From contig NZ_DF238979.1 of the NCBI RefSeq assembly GCF_000400995.2, positions 28,773 to 92,772 on the forward strand: a DNA stretch of 64,000 nt. The letters are read 5' to 3'. Positions 48,069-56,493 of the stretch are shown here, piece after piece. Each line of letters starts with the position of its first letter. The first letter of the stretch is position 1. The position numbers were made by a program, and so were the translations under genes. The notes under the pieces are model-generated. The model did not search any database. It saw only the letters and a list, made by a program, of their open reading frames with translations, and was not told the origin of the DNA. The stretch is from Acidovorax sp. MR-S7 (lineage in GTDB: Bacteria; Pseudomonadota; Gammaproteobacteria; Burkholderiales; Burkholderiaceae_C).

Positions 48069-48767
48069 TCAGTGGATTTCATCGGCGTGGCGCATCGCCG
48101 CTTCGAGCATGCCCAGGTCGAACCGGCCGCTGCGTGCGGCCTCCAGCAAGGGAGCTTCCTTGCGCTTGACCAGTTCGATGCACGCCGGCATCTGCGCCAG
48201 GTACCGGGGCGCGATGACCACTGCGCCATGCCGGTCGGCATGGACCACGTCGCCATCGTTCACTGTGAGGCCGAACACCTCCACGGGCAGCCCGAAATCG
48301 ACGACGTGCACATGCGCATGCGATGGCCCCACGCTGCCGGCGAGGATCGGGAAGGTGGGCGAGAGGTCCCCGATGTCGCGCACGGAGCCGTTGGTCAGGA
48401 CGCCGGCGACGCCCAGCCCCTCGTGCACGGCGGAATTGACCTCGCCCCAGAACGAACCCGTGCCGGGCCGGTCGTCCATGTCCTGCATGACGACGATCAC
48501 GGGCCCTTGCGGGTGGCCCGCCACGTGCCGGTAGTACGCGAGGCGCGTGGCCCGCACCGTGGCGGGGTCGATCTGGGGCGGGCTGCTCGCACGGATGCGG
48601 GCCGTGCGGGCAATGCCTACCACGGCAGGCAGCGGCTGCGGTGCGGCGACGAGGGTGCCGTAGGTGAAACCGTGCGCCACACGGCTTCCCATGGCGATTT
48701 CCAGCGCGTTGCAGATCGTCGGCGTGTCCACCGCGCGCAGCGCCTGGAGAAGGTCGGGCGTCAGCAT
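48069..48767 (-). CDS. RraA/HMG-aldolase family protein
   Basis: A 232-residue protein of the RraA fold. The signature VLTNGSVRDIGDL and the later GDVVHADRHGAVVI stretch are those of 4-hydroxy-4-methyl-2-oxoglutarate aldolase and related oxaloacetate decarboxylases; GLPVEVFGLTV links them. RNase E inhibition by E. coli RraA is a side branch. Here the neighbours (HpaI aldolase, Bug proteins, dehydrogenases) argue for an enzyme that splits or decarboxylates an oxo acid. It lies 9 bp after the second Bug gene. Confidence 0.82.
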   Translation of the reverse strand: MLTPDLLQALRAVDTPTICNALEIAMGSRVAHGFTYGTLVAAPQPLPAVVGIARTARIRASSPPQIDPATVRATRLAYYRHVAGHPQGPVIVVMQDMDDRPGTGSFWGEVNSAVHEGLGVAGVLTNGSVRDIGDLSPTFPILAGSVGPSHAHVHVVDFGLPVEVFGLTVNDGDVVHADRHGAVVIAPRYLAQMPACIELVKRKEAPLLEAARSGRFDLGMLEAAMRHADEIH

Positions 48768-48776
48768 GCGGGCACC

Positions 48777-49793
48777 TCAATCGATGGTCAGGTTGTTGGC
48801 CTTGATCAGGTTCGAGAACTTGACAGTCTCCTCGCGGATGAACTGGCGGAAGGCATCCGCCGTCATCGGCCTGGGCGAGAAGCCTTGCGCGGCCATGCGC
48901 TCCTTCACTCCTGCGCTCTTGAGCACGGCGACCACCTCCTGGTTGAGGAAGGAAACGACGGGCGCCGGCGTGCCGGCGGGCGCCAGCAGGCCCAGCCAGG
49001 TGACGGCCTCGAAGCCGGGCACGCCGGCTTCGTCCAGGGTCGGCAGATCGGGCTGGAGGGGCGAGCGCTGGCGGCTGGTCACGGCAAGCGCCGTCGCCTG
49101 GCCGTTCTTCGCGAACGCCAGCGCCGTGGCCATGTTGTCGAACTGCATGTCGATCTGGTTGCCCGCCAGGTCCACCAGCGACTGACTGCTGCCTTTGTAG
49201 GGTACGTGCACGGCCTTGCCGCCGATGCGCTCGAGCATCATCAGCGTGGTCAGGTGCTGCGAGGTGCCGTTGCCGCTGGTGCCGTAGGACACGGCGTCCG
49301 GCTTGGCCTTGATGGCGGCCACCAGTTCCGGCACGTTGCGCGCGCCGGATTTCTTGCTGGCCAGCAGCACCAGCGGCGTGTCGGCCAGCTCCGTGATCGG
49401 AGCGAAATCCTTCTCGACGTCGTAGCTGATCTTCTTGAGCAGGTGGGGATTCACCGCCAGGGCCGTCTGCGTGCCCAGCAGCAGGGTATAACCGTCGGGC
49501 TTGGCGCGCGCGACATATTCCGTGCCGATGCCGCCGCCCGCCCCGGCCTTGTTGTCGACCACCACCGCCGTTCCCCAGCGCTTGCCGAGCTCATCCGCGA
49601 TGAGCCGCCCGATGATGTCTGTGGCGCCTCCAGGGGCGAACGGGACCACGATCACGACGCGGCCGGTATGCGGATAGCCCTGCGGGCCGGCGGTCTGCGC
49701 CGCCGCGGCCACGGCGCCCAGGGATGCGCCGAGCACGGCAGCCTTGAACGCCCGCAGCAGGGGGCGGCGCGCGAGTTTGAACGAATCGAACAT
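48777..49793 (-). CDS. Bug family (TctC-type) substrate-binding protein (second in operon)
   Basis: A 338-residue periplasmic protein. An N-terminal targeting stretch (RRPLLRAFKAAVLGASLGAVAAAA, seen as AVLGASLGAVAAAAQ) leads to RVVIVVPFAPGGATDIIG, DNKAGAGGGIG, VPYKGSSQSL and PDLPTLDEAG. It is 24 bp after another Bug gene. Two Bug proteins in a row may give a wider substrate range. Tripartite membrane partners are not found. The cargo is probably the substrate of the operon enzymes. Confidence 0.9.
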   Translation of the reverse strand: MFDSFKLARRPLLRAFKAAVLGASLGAVAAAAQTAGPQGYPHTGRVVIVVPFAPGGATDIIGRLIADELGKRWGTAVVVDNKAGAGGGIGTEYVARAKPDGYTLLLGTQTALAVNPHLLKKISYDVEKDFAPITELADTPLVLLASKKSGARNVPELVAAIKAKPDAVSYGTSGNGTSQHLTTLMMLERIGGKAVHVPYKGSSQSLVDLAGNQIDMQFDNMATALAFAKNGQATALAVTSRQRSPLQPDLPTLDEAGVPGFEAVTWLGLLAPAGTPAPVVSFLNQEVVAVLKSAGVKERMAAQGFSPRPMTADAFRQFIREETVKFSNLIKANNLTID

Positions 49794-49817
49794 GGAGTGT
49801 CTCCTCAGGATTGCGGT

Positions 49818-50813
49818 TTATTCGGCCTGGATTCGCGCGTCGCGAATGACCTTTTCCCATTTGGCGATTTCGGCACGCTGGAAAGCGGCGAACGGCTCGG
49901 CGGTGCGCCCATCGGGCTCCACGCCCAGGTTGCGCAACCGCTCCTGCGTGTCGGGGCTGGCCACGATGGCGGCGATTTCCTTGCCGAGGCGCTCGACGAT
50001 GGGCTTGGGCGTACCTGCCGGGGCGAACACGCCTTGCCAGGACTGCATCTCGAACCCGGTGACGCCGGCCTCGTCCAGGGAAGGCACGCCCGGCAGGCTG
50101 GGCACTGCTTTCTTCGAGGTGACGCCCAGCACCTTGACACGCTTGCCGTCGATCATGGGCCGCGCCGCGGCCACGGTTTCGAACACCATGTCGATCTGCC
50201 CACCCACGAGATCGACCATGGCCTGCGAGCCCCCCTTGTAGGAAATCTGGCGCAGCCGGGTGCCCGTGAGGCTTTGGTAGAGCTGCCCCGAGAGGTGCTG
50301 CGACGTGCCGGCACCCGCCGTTCCATAGGTCAGGCTTTCCGGTTTGGCCTTGAGCTCCGCCGTGATCTCCGCGACCGAATTGAAGCGGCTGCCGGCAGGC
50401 ACGACCAGTACGTTGCTCACCATGCCCACCAGGTTGACGGGCGCGAAATCCTTGACCGGGTCGTAGCCCAGGTTGTCGTTGAAGAAAGGGTTGACCGCGT
50501 GCGTGGTGATGGTGCCGCCCATGAGGGTGTAGCCATCGGCCGGGGAGCGCGCGGCGGCCTGTGTGCCGACGATGCCCGAGACGCCCGGGCGGTTCTCGAT
50601 CACCACCGGCTGGCCCAGGCGTTCGCCCAGTTTCTGGGCGATCAGGCGGGCCACGCCGTCCGAAACCCCACCGGTGGAAAACGGCACGATGTACTTGACG
50701 GGCTTGCTGGGCCAGTTGTCCGCCGAGGCCAGGCCAGGCAGGAATGCGAGCGTGGCGCAAGCCGCGGCCAGCGCGGCGCTCAGGGAACGGCGGCGCCGTT
50801 GATGGATGGACAC
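49818..50813 (-). CDS. Bug family (TctC-type) substrate-binding protein (first in operon)
   Basis: A 331-residue periplasmic protein with signal peptide ending LPGLASA. The Bug core is PSKPVKYIVPFSTGGVSDG, ENRPGVSGIVGTQA, ISYKGGSQAM and PGVPSLDEAG. Compared with its neighbours the ligand-binding loop PFSTGGVSD differs from the usual PFPPGGGTD, so it may bind a different ligand from the second Bug. It follows the LacI gene by 21 bp. AAAGGAGA precedes the ATG. Confidence 0.9.
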   Translation of the reverse strand: MSIHQRRRRSLSAALAAACATLAFLPGLASADNWPSKPVKYIVPFSTGGVSDGVARLIAQKLGERLGQPVVIENRPGVSGIVGTQAAARSPADGYTLMGGTITTHAVNPFFNDNLGYDPVKDFAPVNLVGMVSNVLVVPAGSRFNSVAEITAELKAKPESLTYGTAGAGTSQHLSGQLYQSLTGTRLRQISYKGGSQAMVDLVGGQIDMVFETVAAARPMIDGKRVKVLGVTSKKAVPSLPGVPSLDEAGVTGFEMQSWQGVFAPAGTPKPIVERLGKEIAAIVASPDTQERLRNLGVEPDGRTAEPFAAFQRAEIAKWEKVIRDARIQAE

Positions 50814-50834
50814 GAAATTTTCTCCTTTGATTGA

Positions 50835-51851
50835 TCAGACCGCGTGGGTCCGCACCGAATCGCGCTCGACGATGCGGCAGGGAACCACGACGTTGCGGGA
50901 ATTCACATCGCCCTGCATCTGCTCATGCAGCAGATCCACGGTGGCGCTCACCATGTCCTCGACGCTTTGCACCACGGTGGTCAGGCGGTAGGAGCTCCAC
51001 GCTGCCTGGGGCACGTCGTCGAAGCCGATGACCCCGACGTCCTGCGGTACGCGCAGGCCCAGCTCCAGGCGCAGCACGTCCATCGCGGCGATGGCCATGT
51101 GGTCGTTGGCAACGAACACCGCGTCGGGCGGCTGGCCGCTGCCGAACAGCTCGCGCGTGGCTTCCTGGGCGCCGCTGAAGCTGTAGTGGCCGACCGCCCG
51201 GCGGTACGGCGCATGGCCCGCCTCCTTCAACGCATCGCTGAAACCGCGCTCGCGCTCCTGATTCGTCGAGGAGTTCTCCAGGCCCGCCAGAAAAGCCGGG
51301 CGCCGGTAGCCCCGCTCCAGCAGCAGCTCCGCAACCATGCGCCCGCCCTTGTAGTTGTCCGAGGTCACGGAGCTGGTGCTGTGCCGCGCCAGCGCGCTCA
51401 TGTCGGGCACGCGGTTGAACAGCACCACGGGCACGCCCGCGTCGGCGCAGGTCTTCGCCAGCGCGGTGGACAGCGTCGTCGAGGCCATGACGATGCCGTC
51501 CACCTGGTATTGCAGGATCTCGGTGAGCACGCCATCCGTTTCGTCGAGGTCGCTGATGAACATCAGCACGTGGTAGCCCTGCTTCTGCAGCTTCTGCGAC
51601 AGCTTCTCGATCACCAGCGGATAGAACTGGTTTTCCAGGTAGCTCATCACCAGCGCGATGATCCGGCTGCGCCGCGTGATGAGGCTGCGCGCCAGCGCGT
51701 TGGGCCGGTAGCCCAGGGTCTGGGCCGCCAGCATGACCTTGCCGCGCGTTTCTTCCGACACGCTGGCGCCGGGCGTGAACGTGCGGCTCACCGCCGACTG
51801 CGACACCTGCGCGAGCCGGGCGACGTCCTGCGCCGTGACGTTGGCCTTCAT
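50835..51851 (-). CDS. LacI family transcriptional regulator
   Basis: A 338-residue repressor-type protein. The N-terminal HTH (TAQDVARLAQVSQSAVSRTF) and hinge (GYRPNALARSLITRRS) are followed by a sugar-binding-protein-like domain. The gene lies inside the operon, overlapping the SDR by ATGA, so it likely controls its own transcript. Two TTGCA-N6-TGCAA dyads 31 bp apart upstream of the operon are the probable sites. The inducer should be the substrate or an early intermediate. The start is set by the overlap. Confidence 0.92.
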   Translation of the reverse strand: MKANVTAQDVARLAQVSQSAVSRTFTPGASVSEETRGKVMLAAQTLGYRPNALARSLITRRSRIIALVMSYLENQFYPLVIEKLSQKLQKQGYHVLMFISDLDETDGVLTEILQYQVDGIVMASTTLSTALAKTCADAGVPVVLFNRVPDMSALARHSTSSVTSDNYKGGRMVAELLLERGYRRPAFLAGLENSSTNQERERGFSDALKEAGHAPYRRAVGHYSFSGAQEATRELFGSGQPPDAVFVANDHMAIAAMDVLRLELGLRVPQDVGVIGFDDVPQAAWSSYRLTTVVQSVEDMVSATVDLLHEQMQGDVNSRNVVVPCRIVERDSVRTHAV

Positions 51852-52615
51852 GCCGCGGTCCAGCCGCCGTCGAGCATCAGCGCGCTACCGGTCACCAGGC
51901 TGGAGGCATCGCTGGCGAGAAAAACGAAAGCGCCCATCACCTCTTCCATCTGCCCGAGGCGACCCAGCGCGATGCGCTCCGTGACCCACTGGCGAAAGCC
52001 CGGCTCTTGGAACATGCGCGCCGTCATGTCGGTCTCGATGAAGGTCGGGCACACCGTGTTCACACGGATGCCCGCAGGGCCCAACTCCCACGCCAGCGCC
52101 TTGCCCATGCCCTCGACGGCATGCTTGCTCGCGCAGTACAGGGTGCGGCGCGGGCTGCCGACGTGCCCCATCTGCGACGACACGTTGATCACGCTGCCGC
52201 GGATGCCCTCTGCGGCCATGCGCCGCGTCACCGCGCGGGTGACGTAGAACGCGGCCTTCACGTTGAGGTCGAGCACTGCGTCGATGTCCTCGTTCTCCAG
52301 CTGCGCCAGCGGCTTGGGCCGGTTCATGCCGGCGTTGTTGACCAGCACGTGGTACGCGCCCTGTCCCGCCAGCCGCTCGTCCACGGCCCGCGCATCGGTC
52401 ACGTCCAGCACCAGGTAGTCGCATTGGCCGCCCTCTGCGCGCAGGCGCTCGCAGGCATCGGCCAGTTCGTGTTCCGAGCGCGCAGCCAGGGTGACGGCGG
52501 CGCCCGCCTGCGCCAGGGCCGCCGCGGCCGCGAGGCCGATGCCGCGGCCCGCGCCCGTGACCAGGGCGCGTTTGCCGTCCAGCCTGAAGCTGGGGGTGCG
52601 CGGCAGCATGCTCAT
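51848..52615 (-). CDS. Short-chain dehydrogenase/reductase of the LacI operon
   Basis: A 255-residue NAD(P)-dependent enzyme. Cofactor motif [23 protein letters not shown], the serine in INVSSQMG and the YCASK box (residues about 165-169) are complete. The tail [14 protein letters not shown] is typical of classical SDRs. The gene overlaps the HisD-like stop and the LacI start by ATGA on both sides, so it is strongly coupled. Together with HisD-like it could oxidise two hydroxyl groups of the substrate. Confidence 0.9.
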   Translation of the reverse strand: MSMLPRTPSFRLDGKRALVTGAGRGIGLAAAAALAQAGAAVTLAARSEHELADACERLRAEGGQCDYLVLDVTDARAVDERLAGQGAYHVLVNNAGMNRPKPLAQLENEDIDAVLDLNVKAAFYVTRAVTRRMAAEGIRGSVINVSSQMGHVGSPRRTLYCASKHAVEGMGKALAWELGPAGIRVNTVCPTFIETDMTARMFQEPGFRQWVTERIALGRLGQMEEVMGAFVFLASDASSLVTGSALMLDGGWTAA

Positions 52616-53931
52616 GCCTCGGCCGGCACGGGCTGGTACCAGGGCACCTCGGCGCGCGTGCCATAGCGGCGCACGCGCAGGTTGGCCTGCTCGCCGTGCC
52701 CCGCGAAGTTCTCCATGTGGCACAGGCGCGAGCAGTATTCGCCCATGAGCGCGCTGGCCTCGTCCGTCAGCACCTTCTGGTAGGTACAGGTCTTGAGGAA
52801 CTTGCCCACCCACAGGCCGCCCGTGTAGCGGGCCGCCTTGTTCGTGGGCAGCGTGTGGTTGGTGCCGATGACCTTGTCGCCGAAGCTGACGTTGGTGCGC
52901 GGCCCGAGGAACAGCGCCCCGTAGTTGGTCATGCGCTGCAGGAAGTAGTCCGGGTCGCGCGTCATCACCTGCACGTGCTCGGAGGCCAGCTCGTCCGCCT
53001 TCGCCAGCATTTCCTCGTCGCTGTCGCAGACGATCACCTCGCCGTACTCCGCCCAGCTCTGCGCCGCGATCGCGGCCGTGGGCAGGATCTGGAGCTGGCG
53101 CTCCACCTCGGCCAGGGTCTCCCGGGCGAGCTTTTCGCTCGTCGTCAGCAGCACGGCGGGCGACGTCGGCCCGTGTTCGGCCTGGCCCAGCAGGTCCACG
53201 GCGCACATCTCGGCATCCACCGAATCGTCGGCGATCACCAGCGTCTCCGTCGGCCCCGCGAACAGGTCGATGCCCACGCGGCCGAACAGCTGCCGCTTGG
53301 CCTCGGCCACGAACATGTTGCCGGGACCGACCAGCATGTCCACCGGCGCGATGCTCTGCGTGCCTACCGCCATTGCCACCACGGCCTGCACGCCGCCGAG
53401 CACGAGGATCTCGTCCGCCCCCGCCATGGCCATGGCCGTGACGATGGCAGGATGCGGCTTGCCCTGGAACGGCGGCGCGGTGGACACCACACGCTTGACA
53501 CCTGCCACCTTGGCCGTCAGCACGCTCATGTGCGCCGACGCGAGCAGGGGGTACTTGCCGCCCGGGATGTAGCAGCCCACCGCATTCACCGGGATGTGCT
53601 TGTGGCCGAGGACGACGCCGGGGTACGTCTCCACCTCCACGTCGCGCATCGAGTCGCGCTGGATCTGCGCGAAGTTGCGCACCTGCTTCTGGGCGAAGGC
53701 GATGTCCTCGATCTCGCGCGCGGACAGGCTCTTGCGCGCCGCTTCGATCTCCGCCTGGGACAGGCGGAAGTCCGCCGGGTCCCACTGGTCGAACTTGCGG
53801 CTGTATTCGCGCACGGCTTCGTCGCCTCGGCGTTCAATGTCCTGGATGATGCCTTCCACGGTGGCGCGCACCTTGGCATCGTCTTCGGCACGGATCTGCA
53901 TGGCCTTGCCGCGTTTGAGGTATCTGATCAT
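52612..53931 (-). CDS. Histidinol dehydrogenase paralogue (HpsN-like), probably catabolic
   Basis: A 439-residue NAD-dependent enzyme of the HisD fold, which oxidises a primary alcohol through the aldehyde to the acid. The conserved sites include zinc-type Gln250 and His253 in GQAEHGP, catalytic Glu318-His319 in ASEHVQ, His359 in GTNHTLPT and His412 in AGHGEQ. The aspartate that is a zinc ligand in E. coli HisD appears as Lys377 (GLWVGKFLK) by my alignment. This fits HpsN-like enzymes rather than histidine biosynthesis, and no his genes are near. It is first in the operon, with operators upstream. Confidence 0.85.
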   Translation of the reverse strand: MIRYLKRGKAMQIRAEDDAKVRATVEGIIQDIERRGDEAVREYSRKFDQWDPADFRLSQAEIEAARKSLSAREIEDIAFAQKQVRNFAQIQRDSMRDVEVETYPGVVLGHKHIPVNAVGCYIPGGKYPLLASAHMSVLTAKVAGVKRVVSTAPPFQGKPHPAIVTAMAMAGADEILVLGGVQAVVAMAVGTQSIAPVDMLVGPGNMFVAEAKRQLFGRVGIDLFAGPTETLVIADDSVDAEMCAVDLLGQAEHGPTSPAVLLTTSEKLARETLAEVERQLQILPTAAIAAQSWAEYGEVIVCDSDEEMLAKADELASEHVQVMTRDPDYFLQRMTNYGALFLGPRTNVSFGDKVIGTNHTLPTNKAARYTGGLWVGKFLKTCTYQKVLTDEASALMGEYCSRLCHMENFAGHGEQANLRVRRYGTRAEVPWYQPVPAEA

Positions 53932-53954
53932 GAGGTTCTCTGGGTTGGGACGGG

Positions 53955-53970
53955 TTGCATACGAATGCAG
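53955..53970. promoter_or_regulatory. LacI-type operator 1 (proximal)
   Basis: TTGCATACGAATGCAG, half-sites TTGCA and TGCAg six bases apart. It lies 24-39 bases upstream of the HisD-like start, between it and operator 2. The sequence matches operator 2 in reverse with two differences. Confidence 0.62.
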
Positions 53971-53985
53971 CGTACTTTTGTCGCC

Positions 53986-54001
53986 TTGCAATCGTATGCA
54001 A
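53986..54001. promoter_or_regulatory. LacI-type operator 2 (distal)
   Basis: TTGCAATCGTATGCAA, with perfect half-sites TTGCA/TGCAA and a central CG, as in many LacI-family operators. The centre is 31 bp from operator 1, about three DNA turns, which would put both repressor dimers on the same face. Confidence 0.68.
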
Positions 54002-54033
54002 ATAGGGGTTTTCACCAAGAAAACCCTTGCAGC

Positions 54034-54064
54034 TTGACCTTGGAGTGGCTTCAAGGTTTGAAAT
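54034..54064 (+). promoter_or_regulatory. MerR-type metal-responsive promoter of the RND efflux operon
   Basis: A -35 box TTGACC (54034-54039) and a -10-like TGAAAT (54059-54064) are separated by 19 bp. Between them lies the dyad ACCTTG-N9-CAAGGT, with an AGTGGCT centre. Long-spacer promoters with such dyads are typical for MerR-family activators of metal genes; an AGTnnCT centre is like CadR/PbrR/ZntR sites. It is 33 bases upstream of the first operon gene. No MerR-type gene lies in the window. Confidence 0.68.
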
Positions 54065-54097
54065 AGCGCCTCCCTCGCTGCTGCTACACTTTTTTCG

Positions 54098-54472
54098 ATG
54101 CGCCGCTGGCTCGCCATCCTGTTGCTCGTGCTCATGCCCGCCCAGGCCACCTGGGCGGTGGCGGCGGGCTATTGCGTCCACACACCGGGCGCGGCGGCCT
54201 CGGACCACCTCGGGCACCACGACCCCAGCGCGCACAGCCATGCCTCCGTGCTGGCGGATGCGCCGCAGGCCCAGGACGCCGGCAGCGATGCGGCGCCCCA
54301 TGGGCACCATGACTGCGGGCACTGCCATGGGCAATGCGCGGGCCTGCTGATCGGGCTGGCGCCGCTGCGCCTGGAACGGATTCCCGGCCCGTCTGTCCAG
54401 CCCATCGACGACCCGTGGGCGGCCTTGGCGTCCGTCCGCCCCGAACGCCCCAAATGGGCTCCCCTCGCCTGA
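54098..54472 (+). CDS. His-rich exported CzcI-like protein
   Basis: A 124-residue secreted protein with signal peptide ([16 protein letters not shown]). A histidine-rich middle ([28 protein letters not shown]) should bind metal ions in the periplasm. Its place at the head of a TolC-adaptor-RND gene set is that of czcI, a regulator or buffer of the Cupriavidus czc operon. Similarity is in layout and composition rather than clear homology. It is the first gene after the MerR-type promoter. Confidence 0.68.
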   Translation: MRRWLAILLLVLMPAQATWAVAAGYCVHTPGAAASDHLGHHDPSAHSHASVLADAPQAQDAGSDAAPHGHHDCGHCHGQCAGLLIGLAPLRLERIPGPSVQPIDDPWAALASVRPERPKWAPLA

Positions 54473-54595
54473 CCGGCGAGGCGGGACCCTCCTTCTCCTC
54501 CATCCCGTTCGCGCCCGAGCGTGCAGCCCCTTCGCTGCCCGCCCGGCCGCTGCTTGCCGGTCTCCCGTGTCCCGTCCTCAACACTGGAGCATCGG

Positions 54596-55849
54596 ATGTA
54601 TCCGACAACACGAATACCGAACCCTCTTCGGCAAGCCCTGCTTGCCCTCACCCTGGCCGGCATGGGCGCCGGCGCTTATGCCCAGGCAACCCCAGCACCT
54701 GCCAGCCTGAAAGATGTCTATGAGACGGCCTGGGCACGCCAGCCCGAGGCACAGGCCCTGGCTGCGCGCCGGGATGCCGTGCAGGCGCAGCAGCGTGGCG
54801 CGGGCGCATGGACACCCGAGCCGCCCGCACTCGCAGTCGCGGCCAAGTCCGACCGGTTCACGCGCAATGATGGCGCGCGTGAACTCGAAGCCGCCATTGC
54901 CATTCCCCTGTGGCTGCCCGGCGAGCGGCGCAGTAGCGGCGCCTTGGCGGACAGCGAGGCCGCCGCCCTGGAAAGCCGCGTGGAGGCCGCGCGCCTGCGC
55001 CTAGCCGCCACGGTGCGCGAGGCCTGGTGGAACTGGCAGCGCGCACGCATCGATGCAGAGATGGCTCGCGGGCAATGGGACAACGCGCGCCGCATCGCTG
55101 CCGACGTCGCGCGGCGCGCCCAGGCCGGCGACCTGGCGCGGGCCGACCGGCACCAGGCCGACGGCGCCGTCGCCGCGGCCGAGGCCGCCGTGGCGCAGGC
55201 CGAGGCCGCAACGACGGCGGCACTCCAACAGCTGAAGGCGCTGACCGGAGGCGCGGCCTTCACAGCGCTTGCGGCCCCTGCCCCCGACGAGCCGGAACCT
55301 GCATCGGCAGACGCACCGCCGCACCCGGCGCTGACCGAGTTGCAGGACCGTGCCGCCGTGGCCGAGCGCGCCGCAGCGCTGGCGGCCACGCAATCGCGCG
55401 CCAACCCGGAGCTGACCCTGTCTACCACACGCGAGCGCGGGTCGTTCGACGAGCGCTACGGCCGCACCGTCACGCTGGGCATCCGCATCCCCCTGGGCAC
55501 AGGGCCGCGCCACGACAGCCGCGTGGCGGCGGCGCGGGCCGACGCCATGGAAGCCCAGGCGCAGCTCGCGCTCGACCGGGCGCGGCTGCAATCCGAGGGC
55601 GAGGCCGCCGTCGCCCGCGTCCATGCCGCACGCGCCCAGCTCGCGGCCGCCGAACGCCGCGCCGCGCTGGCGCGCGAGACACGCGGCTTCTTCGACAAGT
55701 CCTTCCGCCTGGGCGAAACCGACCTGCCCACGCGCCTGCGCATCGAGAACGAAGCCTTCGATGCCGAGCGCCAGGCCGCGCGCAGCCGCATCGAGCTGGC
55801 CGCGGCCATTTCCACGTGGCGCCAAGCGCTGGGCCTGTTGCCGCAATGA
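54596..55849 (+). CDS. TolC-family outer membrane factor (CzcC-like)
   Basis: A 417-residue outer membrane channel subunit. Signal peptide (LTLAGMGAGAYA) is followed by long alanine-rich helices with paired repeats (AAALESRVEAARLRLAATVREAWWNW, in part SRVEAARLRLAATVREAWW) that make the periplasmic tunnel. It should join the adaptor and RND pump to form the efflux channel. The start at 54596 gives a normal signal peptide. The next gene is 95 bp on, with a dispersed-repeat copy between. Confidence 0.87.
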   Translation: MYPTTRIPNPLRQALLALTLAGMGAGAYAQATPAPASLKDVYETAWARQPEAQALAARRDAVQAQQRGAGAWTPEPPALAVAAKSDRFTRNDGARELEAAIAIPLWLPGERRSSGALADSEAAALESRVEAARLRLAATVREAWWNWQRARIDAEMARGQWDNARRIAADVARRAQAGDLARADRHQADGAVAAAEAAVAQAEAATTAALQQLKALTGGAAFTALAAPAPDEPEPASADAPPHPALTELQDRAAVAERAAALAATQSRANPELTLSTTRERGSFDERYGRTVTLGIRIPLGTGPRHDSRVAAARADAMEAQAQLALDRARLQSEGEAAVARVHAARAQLAAAERRAALARETRGFFDKSFRLGETDLPTRLRIENEAFDAERQAARSRIELAAAISTWRQALGLLPQ

Positions 55850-55861
55850 GCGGCTGGATAT

Positions 55862-55925
55862 GAATGAAATTGGCCTCCAGCGCTTATTCATAAAGCGCGA
55901 GCAGCTATCAAACAAGTAGCAAATC
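55862..55925 (+). repeat. Dispersed repeat, copy 12
   Basis: Full copy: GGCCTCCA, GCGCTTATTCATAAAGCGC, AGCAGCTATCAAACAAGTAG. It lies inside the efflux operon between the outer membrane factor and the next gene, like copy 3 in the valine cluster. Confidence 0.85.
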
Positions 55926-55944
55926 TCTTTTCGAAACCTCGACC

Positions 55945-56493
55945 ATGAAACCCTCATCCCTGCTGGCGGTGCTCGGCATCGCCGCCCTCCTCCTGTCTCC
56001 GCTGGCGCGCGCCGGCGAAGGCCACGACCACGGCGACGCGGCCCCCGCCGCCACCGGCCCCGCGCTGCCGCGCTTTGCCGCCGTGTCGGAACTCTTCGAA
56101 CTCGTCGGCGTGCTGAACGGCAAGCGCATCACGCTGTGGCTCGACCGCGCCGACGACAACGCGCCGGTGACCGGCGCGCGGATCGAACTCGACATCGCCG
56201 GCGAAAAACTCCAGGCCGAACCGCATGACGATGCCTATGAACTCGTGCTCGCTGCCGAGCCCGAGCCGGGCGTGCTGTCGATCACGGCGACAGTCACTGC
56301 GGGCAGCGACGTCGATCTGCTGGCCGGCGAACTCGACCTCCACGAGCACGCCCACGCCGACGCCACCGCACCCTCCAGGCCCTGGGCCCGCTATGCGGCC
56401 TGGGCCGCCGGCGCGGCTGCAGCGCTCGCGGTGCTGGTCGCCATCGGCCGCACGGCGGCCTCCCGCCAACACCGCGCAGGGGGTGCCGCATGA
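55945..56493 (+). CDS. Exported, membrane-anchored accessory protein with HDHGD motif
   Basis: A 182-residue protein. Its signal peptide ends ...LARAGEGHDHGD, and the CzcB-like protein that follows also has AGEGHDHGD after its signal, so the two share a metal-binding entry motif. A beta-rich domain (about 45-135) contains HEHAHAD, and a C-terminal hydrophobic segment (AAWAAGAAAALAVLVAIG) anchors it. I do not know a characterised relative. It is probably a periplasmic metal chaperone of the efflux system. The stop overlaps the next gene by ATGA. Confidence 0.7.
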   Translation: MKPSSLLAVLGIAALLLSPLARAGEGHDHGDAAPAATGPALPRFAAVSELFELVGVLNGKRITLWLDRADDNAPVTGARIELDIAGEKLQAEPHDDAYELVLAAEPEPGVLSITATVTAGSDVDLLAGELDLHEHAHADATAPSRPWARYAAWAAGAAAALAVLVAIGRTAASRQHRAGGAA

